The notes: a model not told the origin generated them from the letters alone. A stretch of 64,000 nt of DNA from CAYUYV01 sp964474635 (GCA_964474635.1 CAYYTT010000001.1:55947-119946), one strand, 5' to 3'. Positions 17,685-26,841 are shown, counted from the first letter of the stretch. Program-made: numbers and translations.

Positions 17685-18395
17685 GTGTCCGCGCCACGCC
17701 ATTCCGCTGTGAAAAGGGGCGACACCCCGGTGCCGGCAGAGGCACCGGTCGACTGCACCCTATGTCCACGTCTCGTCGGCTACAGGGCCGAGAACGCCGC
17801 CGCGCATCCGGACTGGTTCAATGGCGCGGTGCCGTCCTTTGGCGGTGACGATGCCTGGCTGCTGATCGTGGGCCTTGCCCCCGGTGTGACGGGGGCAAAC
17901 CGCACGGGGCGTCCCTTCACGGGCGATTTCGCGGGCGATCTTCTCTACGGAACCCTCATTAAGACGGGTCTTGCCGACGGATCCTACAACGCATCGCCCG
18001 ACGATGGACTGCGCCTGCGCGGCGCCATGATCACCAACGCCGTGCGGTGCGTACCCCCCAAAAACAAGCCAACCGGTGCGGAGATTGCCGCCTGCAGACC
18101 ATTTTTGCGCGCCCGCATCGGGGCATTGCCCAACCTGCGCTGCATCATTGCGCTGGGCCGCATTGCCCATGACAGCGTCGTGACCGCCTTCGGGTTGCGC
18201 CCGGCCCACTTTCCCTTTGGCCACAACAAGGGGCATGACCTGCCGGCCCCGGACGACCTTGCAGCCTCCCCGCCGTCGATCCGGCTTTGCGACAGCTACC
18301 ACTGCTCCCGCTACAACACGAATACGGGGCGGCTGACGGAGGACATGTTTCAAGCCGTTTTCAATTCCGCCCTGCAGCATAAGCCCGGGTCTTGA
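17685..18395 (+). CDS. family 5 uracil-DNA glycosylase (UDGb)
   Basis: 236 aa. It removes uracil, and probably other deaminated bases, from DNA. Motif 1 is GLAPGVTGANRTGRPFTGD, without the catalytic Asp/Asn of families 1 and 2, as expected for family 5. Cysteines in CTLCPRL and near AVRCVPP, together with later ones, fit an iron-sulfur site. A His-containing second motif (CDSYHCSRYNTNTGRL) lies near the C-terminus. The GTG at 17685 is the longest start; GTG at 17709 is possible. Probably co-transcribed with the NYN gene. Confidence 0.9.
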   Translation: MSAPRHSAVKRGDTPVPAEAPVDCTLCPRLVGYRAENAAAHPDWFNGAVPSFGGDDAWLLIVGLAPGVTGANRTGRPFTGDFAGDLLYGTLIKTGLADGSYNASPDDGLRLRGAMITNAVRCVPPKNKPTGAEIAACRPFLRARIGALPNLRCIIALGRIAHDSVVTAFGLRPAHFPFGHNKGHDLPAPDDLAASPPSIRLCDSYHCSRYNTNTGRLTEDMFQAVFNSALQHKPGS

Positions 18396-18614
18396 CGGCC
18401 GCCCGCCTTGCGCATGCGCATACGTCCGGGAGACCGCCGCCATGGACTGGTCATCGAGACAGCGCGACCGCGCGATGGCGCGCTGGCCTGGGGCAAGCTC
18501 GTCCGTCGCCAGACGCCAAGTCCACGGCCAACGCATGTCCTGTGAGCACAAGCGAACCATGCGAACGGGCAACCGGGGCCGGGGGATCAGTTCCCCAAAA
18601 CTCGCCCCCGCGCC

Positions 18615-19796
18615 TCAGTCCAGGATGATGGTCATTGCCTTGAGATAATCCGTCTCGGGCAGATGGAGGTGCACCGGGTGGTCGGGACCGGCGCCGGCGA
18701 ACCGGATCGCGTGCCCGCGCCTTTCGCCATCACTCAGCCCGCGAACCGTTTGCCCCCAGAATGCATCCCGGTCCACCAGATGACTGCAGGAGGCCGCAAG
18801 GAGCACGCCCCCCGGCGCGATGAGCGGCGCGCACAGCCGGGCCACCTTGCGATACCCCTTAATGCCTGCTTTCAAATCCTTGCGCGATTTCACAAAGGCC
18901 GGCGGATCCGCGATGACCACATCGAAGGTCTCTCCGGTGCGGGTAAAATGCTCCAATGCCGCGAACACATCGCCTTTGTGGGTTTTCACCGCGGCGCCAA
19001 CGCCGGCAGCCTCAATGGCCCGCTCCGCCAAGGCAAGGGCTGGTGCGGAGCGATCAATCAGGGCCACGGACTGGGCCCCTTGAGCGGCGCAGAGCAGGCC
19101 AAAAGCACCCGTGTGGGCATAAAGGTCAAGCACCCGCGCCCCTTGCGCGAAGGAGGCGACATGGGCCCGGTTGGCGCGGTGGTCAAAAAACCACCCGGTT
19201 TTTTGTCCGCCCATCACATCCGCGAAATAAACGCAGCCGTTTTCCTCCACGGGCACAGCGCCATCGGCCCCACCGTGGAGCAGGTCAACCGACCGCTCCA
19301 GGCCCTCCAGGGCGCGATTGGGACTGTCATTGCGGGCAATGATGGCACGGGGACTGAGCAACGCCACAAGGCACGCGGTAATGTCCGGTAACAGACGGTC
19401 GATCCCTGCCGTATTGGCCTGCACCACCAGCACATCGTCATAACGGTCAATCACAAGCCCGGGCAGGTCGTCCCCTTCGGCATGGACAAGACGGTAGAAG
19501 GGCCGATCAAACAGCCGTTCCCGCAGCGCGAGCGCCTTACCGATGCGCTCAGCGATGAGGGCCGCGGGGTCGGTCTCCTCCCCCGTCGCCAAACGGCGCG
19601 CCGCAATCAGCGTGTGCGCATTGAAATAGGCTGTGCCGAGCGGCCCGCCCGCCCCCTCAAGGCGCACGGGCGTTCCAGGCTCAAGCGCCTTCAGGGCCGG
19701 CGTCATGTCGATTTCGTTCGAAAAGACCCAAGGATGGCCGGCCGCCAGACGTTTCGCGGCGCTGGCCTTTACGGGAAGAGTGATGTCACCGCTCAT
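18615..19796 (-). CDS. RlmI-like class I rRNA (cytosine-C5) methyltransferase
   Basis: 393 aa. An N-terminal PUA domain (about 1-75, with AAGHPWVFSNEID) is followed by a linker domain and a SAM-binding domain with VLDLYAHTGAFG and the catalytic-loop motif VIADPPAFVKSRKD. Homologues methylate 23S rRNA cytosine; the exact position cannot be told. I start at the ATG at 19796; a longer in-frame ORF runs into phhA. It overlaps the phhA stop by 11 bp, so it is downstream in the same leftward transcript. Confidence 0.85.
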   Translation of the reverse strand: MSGDITLPVKASAAKRLAAGHPWVFSNEIDMTPALKALEPGTPVRLEGAGGPLGTAYFNAHTLIAARRLATGEETDPAALIAERIGKALALRERLFDRPFYRLVHAEGDDLPGLVIDRYDDVLVVQANTAGIDRLLPDITACLVALLSPRAIIARNDSPNRALEGLERSVDLLHGGADGAVPVEENGCVYFADVMGGQKTGWFFDHRANRAHVASFAQGARVLDLYAHTGAFGLLCAAQGAQSVALIDRSAPALALAERAIEAAGVGAAVKTHKGDVFAALEHFTRTGETFDVVIADPPAFVKSRKDLKAGIKGYRKVARLCAPLIAPGGVLLAASCSHLVDRDAFWGQTVRGLSDGERRGHAIRFAGAGPDHPVHLHLPETDYLKAMTIILD

Positions 19797-20667
19797 GCCG
19801 CGCCGACCTTCCCCCCATGGCATAGGCCTGGGTTCCGCGGTGGTGCACCCGGTCTTGTGCCAAAACGTCCTCGGGCTCCAGGTCGCTCGCCTTCGCCACC
19901 GTCTTGTAAATCGGCGCGAAGTCCTGGCGCACGGTGGCGTCAAACAGTTCCTCAAAATCGGAAATCACGAAATAGGTCTGCTGATAATCATCAATCCGGT
20001 ACTTGGTCCGCATGAGGCGTTCCAGATCGAAATGGACCCGGTTGGGCGATCCATCCTCAAGACTGAACACCGACTCGCCCTTTGAGGACACGATACCGGC
20101 CCCGTAAATACGCAAACCCTCGCCCGTCTCAATGAGACCGAATTCAACCGTATACCAATAAAGCCGCGCCAGATGGTGCAGGCCATCAAATTCAAGGGCG
20201 CGCAGCCCCCCTTTACCATAGGCTTCCATATAGTCGGCGAAGACTGGATTGGCGAGCAAAGGCACATGGCCGAACACGTCGTGGAAAATGTCCGGTTCCT
20301 GCAGGTAATCAAGCTGGTCGGGCTTGCGGATAAACTGTCCCGCCACGAACCGGCGCCGTGCCAGATGCTCAAAAAATACCGTATCCGGAACGAGCCCGGG
20401 CACGGCCACGACCCTCCAGCCAGTGAGCTTATAAAGCTCTTCATTGAGCCGGCGGAAATCGGGGATACCGTCCTCTCCCAGATCAAGGCGGGTCAGGCCG
20501 TCCATGAATTCAGGCGCTGCGCGGCCAGGCAAAACGTCAAGCTGGCGCCGGTACAAGGTCTTCCAGACGGCATGTTCTTCAGGCGTATACTGGTCCCAAC
20601 GCTGATCGATGGTGTAATCGGGCTTCACGTCGGGATAGGTCACGGCATATTCGGCAAGGCTGACCAT
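19786..20667 (-). CDS. phhA: phenylalanine 4-monooxygenase
   Basis: 293 aa. It hydroxylates phenylalanine to tyrosine using iron and a pterin cofactor. The iron ligands are visible in DIFHDVFGHVPLL (two His) and YWYTVEFGL (Glu). The length fits bacterial PhhA, which lacks the animal regulatory domain. The ATG at 20667 has GAGGGAG about 7 bases upstream, whereas the upstream extension has no similarity. A pterin carbinolamine dehydratase gene (phhB), often adjacent, is not in the window. Confidence 0.95.
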   Translation of the reverse strand: MVSLAEYAVTYPDVKPDYTIDQRWDQYTPEEHAVWKTLYRRQLDVLPGRAAPEFMDGLTRLDLGEDGIPDFRRLNEELYKLTGWRVVAVPGLVPDTVFFEHLARRRFVAGQFIRKPDQLDYLQEPDIFHDVFGHVPLLANPVFADYMEAYGKGGLRALEFDGLHHLARLYWYTVEFGLIETGEGLRIYGAGIVSSKGESVFSLEDGSPNRVHFDLERLMRTKYRIDDYQQTYFVISDFEELFDATVRQDFAPIYKTVAKASDLEPEDVLAQDRVHHRGTQAYAMGGRSARHER

Positions 20668-20887
20668 GGGGTGTCTCCCTCGATCCGGATGCTGCATTGC
20701 GAAGACGTGGGTTGTAATACGCCAATGGCCGGTCTCGGACCGGGGCGCGAGGTCTTCCGTGCAGCGAAGATGTGCGCTCATGGTTCCCGGCTCGGCCGGG
20801 GGCCCGTGCACTTTGGCGGCGGAGAGTGAGTGAAAAGCCGGCGGCCCGCAAGTCCGGTGCGCCGTCACACCCTCTTGAGGCCCAGCG

Positions 20888-21376
20888 TTACGTCAGCGGC
20901 GCCACGGCCGTCAGGGGCAGGACGGAGCGGTCCTTCATGGCCTCTAGTACGAAACAGGTGCGGACATCGCGCACGCTTGGTGTCTTGAGAAGCTGCTTCA
21001 TGGCGAATTGTTCGAAACTTTCCATGTCCGGCGCGACGACCTTCAGCAGATAATCAAAACTACCCGTCACGGCGTAGCATTCCACCACCTCCGGCATGGT
21101 GCGGACCCGCGTGCGGAAGGTGTCCACGGCCTGTTCATCGCCTTGCGCCACCTGGACCTGCACAAACGCCGTGATGCCGAGACCCAACCGTTTCTCATCG
21201 AGATGGGTTGAGTAGCCCGTGATGTAGCCGCTGTGCTCCAGGCTCTGCACCCGGCGCAGGCAGGCCGAGGCCGACAAGCCCACCTGGGAGGCCAGATCCA
21301 CATTCGACAGGCGGCCGTTTTGCTGGAGCGCCGCCAGGATCCGTAAATCGATCTTGTCGAGCCGATGGGCCGCCAT
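20888..21376 (-). CDS. Lrp/AsnC family transcription regulator
   Basis: 162 aa. An N-terminal helix-turn-helix (LDKIDLRILAALQQNGRLSN, then VGLSASACLRRVQSLE) is followed by a RAM effector domain (about 70-150) with MPEVVECYAVTGSFDYLLKV. These regulators sense amino acids. Sitting between phhA and hpd, it probably controls phenylalanine/tyrosine degradation (inference). The start at 21376 has AAAAGGAAA 9 bases upstream. It is divergent from hpd with a 278-bp shared promoter region. Confidence 0.9.
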   Translation of the reverse strand: MAAHRLDKIDLRILAALQQNGRLSNVDLASQVGLSASACLRRVQSLEHSGYITGYSTHLDEKRLGLGITAFVQVQVAQGDEQAVDTFRTRVRTMPEVVECYAVTGSFDYLLKVVAPDMESFEQFAMKQLLKTPSVRDVRTCFVLEAMKDRSVLPLTAVAPLT

Positions 21377-21615
21377 GGGACGCGTTTCCTTTTGTTTTCC
21401 CGGCTGTTTTGCCCCGGGGGCCTTTTTCGCGCCGTCCGGGATGGGGCACGGCGCCAGGGGACCGCCTTGCTCGACGCTTGGGCCTTGAAATCCGGCATTT
21501 GCACCTGTGCCCGCCCTTGATTGGTGCCCCGACGCACGATCGTGCGCAAGTCCCCCCTTTTGTGCAGGAATTCGCAAGGAAATGGCGCCCCCACGCCCCT
21601 ATAGTCCGTGAAGTC

Positions 21616-21630
21616 GCCTGATTTTCAGGC
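21616..21630. promoter_or_regulatory. palindrome in the Lrp/hpd promoter region
   Basis: GCCTGA-TTT-TCAGGC is a perfect 6-bp inverted repeat centred 32 bp before the hpd start. It could be an operator for the divergently encoded Lrp-type regulator or a short mRNA leader hairpin. Confidence 0.4.
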
Positions 21631-21654
21631 CTCTAGAACAAAAGAGGAAAAGTC

Positions 21655-22746
21655 ATGAACGCAACAGCCGCCGCTACCGCCACTGCCGAAAGCCTCTGGG
21701 AAAACCCCATGGGAACGGACGGGTTTGCCTTCGTTGAGTTCACGGCGACCGATCCTGCTCCCTTGCATGCCCTCTTCAAAAGCCTCGGGTTCACGGCCGT
21801 GGCCAAGCACAAGGCCAAGACGGCGACCCTCTATCGCCAGGGCCAAATCGACTTCATCTTGACCGAGGCCGCCCAAACGCCGGGTCATTCGGCCCGCTTT
21901 GCCGGCACGCACGGGCCGAGCGCCAGCGCCATGGGCTTTCGCGTCGCCGACGCCGCCGCCGCCCACAAGGCACTGATCGCGCAAGGCGCCACCAACGGTC
22001 CGGCAGCCACCGAAACGATCATCGGTGCCCCGAGCATTGAGGGCATCGGCGGCAGCCTGATCTACCTCGTCGATCAGACCCATGAGAACACCCTAGCCGC
22101 CGCGTTCGCGCCCCTGGACGGTGTCGATCAGGCCCCTGCGGGCGTGGGCCTCAAGGTGCTCGACCACCTGACGCACAATGTGGACCAGGGCCGCATGGAC
22201 CATTGGGCGGGTTTTTACGAAAACCACTTCAACTTCCGTCAAATCCGTTTTTTCGACATCGAAGGTCAGCACACGGGCCTGAAATCCCGCGCCATGACCG
22301 GCCCATGCGGCAAGCTGCGCATCCCCATCAATGAGTCGTCGGACGACAAGAGCCAGATTGCCGAATTCCTGGACCAGTACAACGGCGAAGGCATTCAGCA
22401 CATCGCTCTGACGACGGACGACATCTGTGCCACCGTCGATGCCCTGCGCGCCAATGGCGTCGCCTTCATGACGCCGCCGCCGGACACCTATTATGACATG
22501 CTGGATGAGCGTCTGCCGGGGCACGGCCAGCCGGTCGAAGAGTTGAAATCGCGCGCGATCCTGCTCGACGGGGCCGACAACACGCATTTGCTGCTGCAGA
22601 TCTTTACCGAAGCCGCCGTGGGCCCCATTTTCTTCGAGATCATCTCGCGCCAGGGCGATGACGGCTTCGGTGAGGGCAACTTCAAGGCCCTGTTCGAGAG
22701 CATGGAACGCGACCAGATCCGGCGCGGCGTTCTGAAAGTCGACTGA
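21655..22746 (+). CDS. hpd: 4-hydroxyphenylpyruvate dioxygenase
   Basis: 363 aa. It converts 4-hydroxyphenylpyruvate to homogentisate. Two VOC-fold halves are visible. The iron site is in the C-terminal half: His in LKVLDHLTHNV, His in GIQHIALTTDD and Glu in IFFEIISRQGDDGFGEGNF. The N-terminal half begins NPMGTDGFAFVEF. GAGGAAAAGTC precedes the ATG. First gene of the rightward tyrosine-degradation run hpd-hmgA-fah. The tyrosine aminotransferase is not in the cluster. Confidence 0.97.
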   Translation: MNATAAATATAESLWENPMGTDGFAFVEFTATDPAPLHALFKSLGFTAVAKHKAKTATLYRQGQIDFILTEAAQTPGHSARFAGTHGPSASAMGFRVADAAAAHKALIAQGATNGPAATETIIGAPSIEGIGGSLIYLVDQTHENTLAAAFAPLDGVDQAPAGVGLKVLDHLTHNVDQGRMDHWAGFYENHFNFRQIRFFDIEGQHTGLKSRAMTGPCGKLRIPINESSDDKSQIAEFLDQYNGEGIQHIALTTDDICATVDALRANGVAFMTPPPDTYYDMLDERLPGHGQPVEELKSRAILLDGADNTHLLLQIFTEAAVGPIFFEIISRQGDDGFGEGNFKALFESMERDQIRRGVLKVD

Positions 22747-22776
22747 CGGTCGCTTCCGCACCGGGGGAAGCGACCG
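22747..22776 (+). terminator. hairpin between hpd and hmgA
   Basis: A perfect 11-bp stem (CGGTCGCTTCC at 22747-22757, complement at 22766-22776, 8-nt loop) starts immediately after the hpd stop. No T-run follows, so it is more likely a processing or transcript-protecting element, or a weak attenuator, than a full terminator. Confidence 0.5.
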
Positions 22777-22819
22777 GCTTCCCCCCCCACATCAAAAAAA
22801 AGACGTATGAGGACGAGCC

Positions 22820-23959
22820 ATGGCCGAAAAACGCTTTATCAGCTTTCCGCGCGTCGAGGGCAAGGCTTCGCGCCAGGCCCATGCGGACCTGCCCGAAGGC
22901 ACCTTTGAGCGGGAAATGGGCAAGGAAGGCTTTTTCGGCCCGGCCACCCATATGTATCACCGCAATCCGCCCACGGGGTGGTCGAGCTTCGAAGGCCCCC
23001 TTCGCCCACGAGCCTTCGACCTGACCAAACTGTCCGACTACGGCGGGTCTCCCTGGGACGCGCCGCTGGTCCTCGCCAATGCCCATTGCAAACTACGCCA
23101 ATGGCATACGGCGAGCGCCATGGACCATTTGGTGCGCAATGCGGATGGGGACGAGCTTTTATTCATCCATCGCGGCGCGGGCGATCTTTTCTGCGATTAC
23201 GGCCATCTGCCTGTGGAGCAGGGTGATTATGTGGTCCTGCCCCGGGGCACCATGTGGCGTCTTGTGCCCGCCGAGCCCATCACGCTGCTGATGGTCGAGG
23301 CCACCAATGGCAGCTATCAGCTCCCTGAAAAGGGGCTTGTCGGACCCCATGCCATTTTTGACCCCGCCATGCTCGACGTGCCGCAGATCGATGAGGCCTT
23401 CACGGCGCAGGGTCAGAATGCCGGTCCCTGGCCCGTGCGCATCAAACGGCGCGAGCAGGTTTCCGTGGCCACCTACCCCTATAACCCGCTCGATGCCGTG
23501 GGCTGGCACGGGGATCTGGCGCCGGTGCGCCTCAATGTGCGCGATATCCGCCCCCTGATGAGCCACCGTTACCACTTGCCGCCCTCGGCCCATACGACCT
23601 TTGTCGCCGACCGTTTCGTGGTGTGCACCTTCACGCCGCGCCCCTTCGAGACAGATCCGGGCGCCATCAAGGTCCCGTTTTTTCATAACAATGACGATTA
23701 CGACGAAGTGCTGTTCTACCACGCCGGCGATTTCTTCAGCCGGGACAACATCGATGCCGGCATGATGACCTTCCACCCTTGCGGCTTCACCCATGGGCCC
23801 CACCCCAAGGCCCTAACGAAGATGTTGGAACAATCAAAGCCGGCGACGGACGAATATGCCGTGATGCTGGATGCCCGTGATCCGTTGGATGTGGGTGCCG
23901 CCGCCGAGAACGTGGAATGGTCGGGTTATAAGGACAGCTGGAAACCCAAAGACGCGTGA
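22820..23959 (+). CDS. hmgA: homogentisate 1,2-dioxygenase
   Basis: 379 aa. It opens the homogentisate ring to maleylacetoacetate. Cupin-fold iron ligands are seen in DYDEVLFYHAGDF and FHPCGFTHGPHP, near the C-terminus. It is shorter than the ~430-aa enzymes of Pseudomonas and humans but matches the shorter bacterial form. Next gene after hpd. Maleylacetoacetate isomerase (maiA), the next enzyme of the pathway, is not adjacent. Confidence 0.93.
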   Translation: MAEKRFISFPRVEGKASRQAHADLPEGTFEREMGKEGFFGPATHMYHRNPPTGWSSFEGPLRPRAFDLTKLSDYGGSPWDAPLVLANAHCKLRQWHTASAMDHLVRNADGDELLFIHRGAGDLFCDYGHLPVEQGDYVVLPRGTMWRLVPAEPITLLMVEATNGSYQLPEKGLVGPHAIFDPAMLDVPQIDEAFTAQGQNAGPWPVRIKRREQVSVATYPYNPLDAVGWHGDLAPVRLNVRDIRPLMSHRYHLPPSAHTTFVADRFVVCTFTPRPFETDPGAIKVPFFHNNDDYDEVLFYHAGDFFSRDNIDAGMMTFHPCGFTHGPHPKALTKMLEQSKPATDEYAVMLDARDPLDVGAAAENVEWSGYKDSWKPKDA

Positions 23960-23969
23960 CGCTTTGGTC

Positions 23970-24419
23970 AAGGCAAGGAGCGTCAGCGAGGATGCAATCC
24001 AGGGCCACAAACAGCGAACTCGTGGCCCCTGGATCCCGTCGCTGCGCTCGGGATGACGGTGTAGGGTACACGGAATGAGCCACCACAACCGTCATTGCGA
24101 GGAGCGCACCGACGAAGCAATCCAGAGCCACAAGCACCGAGCCCCCGGCCCTTGGATCCCTTCGCTGCGCTCGGGATGACGGTGTGTGGTGCACAGAACG
24201 AACCACCACGACCGTCATTGCGAGGAGCGCACCGACGAAGCAATCCAGAGCCACAAGCACCGAGCNNNNNNNNNNNNNNNNNNNNNNNNNNNNNNNNNNN
24301 NNNNNNNNNNNNNNNNNNNNNNNNNNNNNNNNNNNNNNNNNNNNNNNNNNNNNNNNNNNNNNNNNCCCCGGCCCTTGGATCCCTTCGCTGCGCTCGGGAT
24401 GACGGTGTGGCGACGACGG
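23970..24419. repeat. tandem array of a 123-bp repeat, interrupted by an assembly gap
   Basis: A unit starting CCGTCATTGCGAGGAGCGCA at 24089 recurs at 24212, exactly 123 bp later, and a diverged copy precedes it (about 23970-24088). Each unit ends in a segment with GCTGCGCTCGGGATGACGG, whose last bases are inverted relative to its start (CCGTCAT/ATGACGG), so a unit can fold back. These two half-segments resemble dispersed repeats common between genes of alphaproteobacteria. The third copy contains 100 Ns, so the true copy number is unknown. The 23960-24490 gap holds no gene. Confidence 0.85.
24266..24365. other. assembly gap of exactly 100 N
   Basis: One hundred Ns, the usual placeholder for a scaffold gap of unknown size, lie inside the tandem repeat. 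Real sequence may be longer or shorter. Confidence 0.95.
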
Positions 24420-24490
24420 AGCATAGGCTTCCGGACGCCTAACCAACAGATCCAGACCAACCCACCCAAAACGCACAGGAGACGCGCCCC

Positions 24491-25480
24491 ATGAAACTGG
24501 CAAGCCTGAAATCCGGAGGGCGCGACGGCGCCCTGGTGGTCGTCTCCAAAGACCTCACCCGCGCCGCCCATGCCGCCCCGATCGCACCGACTTTGCAGGC
24601 CGCCCTGGATGCGTGGGACAGGACCGCGCCGGCGCTCGCCGATCTTGCCATGAGGCTCGAAGATGGCGCCCTCAACGATACCATCGCCTTCGACCCGCAG
24701 GACTGCGCCGCGCCCCTGCCCCGCGCCTATCAGTGGGCGGACGCAAGCGCCTATGTGAACCATGTGGAGTTGGTGCGCAAGGCGCGCGGAGCCGAGATGC
24801 CCGAGAGTTTCTGGTTCGATCCCCTCATGTATCAGGGCGGTTCGGACACGTTCCTTGGCCCCCGCGATCCGATCCTCGCCGGTGACGAGGCCTGGGGCAT
24901 CGATTTCGAGGCGGAACTTGCGATCATTACAGACGATGTGCCCATGGGGGCGGCCGAAAACGAAGCGGGCCCTCACATCAAGCTTCTGATGCTCGTCAAT
25001 GACGTGTCCTTACGCAATCTGATCCCCGGCGAACTCGCCAAGGGTTTCGGCTTTTTCCATGGCAAACCCTCCTCGGCCTTCTCGCCCGTCGCGGTCACGC
25101 CGGATGAATTGGGAAGTGCGTGGGACGGCAATAAGGTGCATATGCCCCTGCGCACCGATTTGAACGGCGCCTTCTTCGGTGCGCCCAATGCCGGGGTCGA
25201 CATGACCTTTGGCTTTTGCCAGCTCCTTGCCCACGCGGCCAAGACCCGCGCGCTCTCAGCCGGAACGGTCATCGGATCGGGCACCGTGTCCAATTACGAC
25301 CGCTCGGCGGGGTCGGCCTGTCTGGCCGAAAAACGCATGCTGGAAATCATCGATCAGGGCGAAGCGAAGACGCCCTTCCTGAAATTCGGCGACCGGGTCC
25401 GCATCGACATGGCCGATGCGGACGGCCGATCAATCTTCGGCGCCATCGACCAGGTCGTCACTCAATACGACGGACCCTGA
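24491..25480 (+). CDS. fumarylacetoacetate hydrolase family protein (last step of tyrosine degradation)
   Basis: 329 aa. The FAH fold has metal-binding acidic residues in GIDFEAELAIITDDVP and a late GSGTVSNYDRSAGSACLAEKR segment. It matches the short bacterial fumarylacetoacetases that sit beside hpd and hmgA; cleavage to fumarate and acetoacetate is the expected reaction. It is separated from hmgA by the repeat array and gap, so co-transcription is uncertain. It is convergent with the GT61 gene 22 bp away. Confidence 0.88.
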   Translation: MKLASLKSGGRDGALVVVSKDLTRAAHAAPIAPTLQAALDAWDRTAPALADLAMRLEDGALNDTIAFDPQDCAAPLPRAYQWADASAYVNHVELVRKARGAEMPESFWFDPLMYQGGSDTFLGPRDPILAGDEAWGIDFEAELAIITDDVPMGAAENEAGPHIKLLMLVNDVSLRNLIPGELAKGFGFFHGKPSSAFSPVAVTPDELGSAWDGNKVHMPLRTDLNGAFFGAPNAGVDMTFGFCQLLAHAAKTRALSAGTVIGSGTVSNYDRSAGSACLAEKRMLEIIDQGEAKTPFLKFGDRVRIDMADADGRSIFGAIDQVVTQYDGP

Positions 25481-25502
25481 ACGCGCGGCCTGGCTGGAGG
25501 CA

Positions 25503-26687
25503 TCATGCGCTGACGGCCAGGGCTTCGTCCACGGCCTGCCCGACGGCGGCCGGTTCGACCCGGTACAGCTCCCGCGCGCCGGCGGCCTCTCCCACCACGG
25601 GCCAATGCGCGCCGTCCATCGTGTTCGCCAGATAAAGATAGGAGTTACGCAGAACATTGACCGGGAACAGTTCCACCAAGCCGGTGCCGGGCGGCGCGAA
25701 CATCAAATGGGCAAAGCCCGCGCCATGGGTGCCCGCCACAAGCCCCGCATCGACAAAGGTTGCGATCTGATCCTGGAAGGTCATCTCGCCGAGCAGAACC
25801 CGCTCGAACCCCCGGGCCTCCAGCGCCGCCCAGACCTCGGCCTCATTGGCGAGGCGCCGTTTTTTGGTGTCCTCGCGGCTGATCCACAAACGCCGCCGCG
25901 CGCCCGTGGGTGCAAGGCCGTATCCGGAGCGATAAAGATCGCCGAGCCATGCGAGGGCCGCAGGATCGGCGCAGGTCGGCGTGACATTCTGCCAGATGTC
26001 AATATTGAGCAGACGCTCGCAGCGCCAGCGCTCCCGCGCCGGCACGGTGGTCACACGCACGTCCGGGTAGCGGGCCTGGAGAAAGCGCCAGAAATCCTGC
26101 TGGAACGGCGGCAGGCCCTCATTGACAAGGACCTCAAGCGGCCCGTCCTTCAGCCCCAGGACCTCAAGCGCGTAATAGAGCTTGGGCGCCCGGTCATAGA
26201 GGAAGTGGAACAGGTGCCGATGCCCCTTCCAGGACCCGAGCATTGTCAGCATGGGTCCCCGTTCACCGATTCGGCGCGGGGCGAGCGGCGTGGGGCGAAA
26301 ATCATGATAGGTGACGTGCTGCAGGCTGTGGCGCTGCAACAGCAGCGTTGCCCGCGTTTCATCGACGAGCGCGCCCGTGTTGCCGAGCAGGGTCACGCCG
26401 GAAAGCTCCGTCAGGGTGACCCGCCGCGCCGGTGCATCCGGCGGGCGGCGCTGCTCGATCTCCCGGTCGCTGTCGGCCGGCTCGGGCATGCGGGCCAAAA
26501 ACGCGCGCTGGGCCTCATCAAGGCCGAGATCGAGCGTTTGCTCAACCGTGCGTCCGGGGCCCGCGCCGATGACATGTTCGGCCGCGTCGTACATCAAGAC
26601 ATCACGGCTCAGCCATGGAAGGGCGCGCACCGCCGTGCGGGCCGCCTGCCACCTGAGATATCGAATGGAAAACCGTTTGCCGGCCAT
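25503..26687 (-). CDS. glycosyltransferase family 61 protein
   Basis: 394 aa. The DUF563/GT61 signature is clear near the C-terminus: GTHGAGFAHLMFAPPGTGLV then ELFP. The middle has the SWKGHRHLFHFLYDRAPKLYY segment typical of these proteins. Family members transfer pentoses or other sugars to polysaccharide or protein acceptors; the substrate here is unknown. It has no signal peptide, so it is probably cytosolic. It stands alone, divergent from the S9 peptidase gene. Confidence 0.8.
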   Translation of the reverse strand: MAGKRFSIRYLRWQAARTAVRALPWLSRDVLMYDAAEHVIGAGPGRTVEQTLDLGLDEAQRAFLARMPEPADSDREIEQRRPPDAPARRVTLTELSGVTLLGNTGALVDETRATLLLQRHSLQHVTYHDFRPTPLAPRRIGERGPMLTMLGSWKGHRHLFHFLYDRAPKLYYALEVLGLKDGPLEVLVNEGLPPFQQDFWRFLQARYPDVRVTTVPARERWRCERLLNIDIWQNVTPTCADPAALAWLGDLYRSGYGLAPTGARRRLWISREDTKKRRLANEAEVWAALEARGFERVLLGEMTFQDQIATFVDAGLVAGTHGAGFAHLMFAPPGTGLVELFPVNVLRNSYLYLANTMDGAHWPVVGEAAGARELYRVEPAAVGQAVDEALAVSA

Positions 26688-26779
26688 GGGGCGCTCTGGC
26701 TGTGCTTAACTGGCGTGAGCCTAGAAACGGGGCCGATCCCTGTCAATTAAAGGGACACGTCAGACCGCACCGGCTCCAT

Positions 26780-26841
26780 CCCATGCACCGCCCCGGCCCA
26801 TGCACCGCCCCGGCCCATGCACCGCCCCGGCCCATGCACCG
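26780..26841. repeat. 17-bp tandem repeat, about 3.6 copies
   Basis: The unit CCCATGCACCGCCCCGG is repeated at 26780, 26797 and 26814 with a partial copy at 26831-26841. It lies just upstream of the S9 peptidase start. The period is not a multiple of three, which supports a non-coding position and argues against longer starts for that gene. Confidence 0.9.

Noticed and set aside
23970..24419. CRISPR array
   Set aside because: Repeat unit is 123 bp with no short unique spacers; it is a tandem intergenic repeat.
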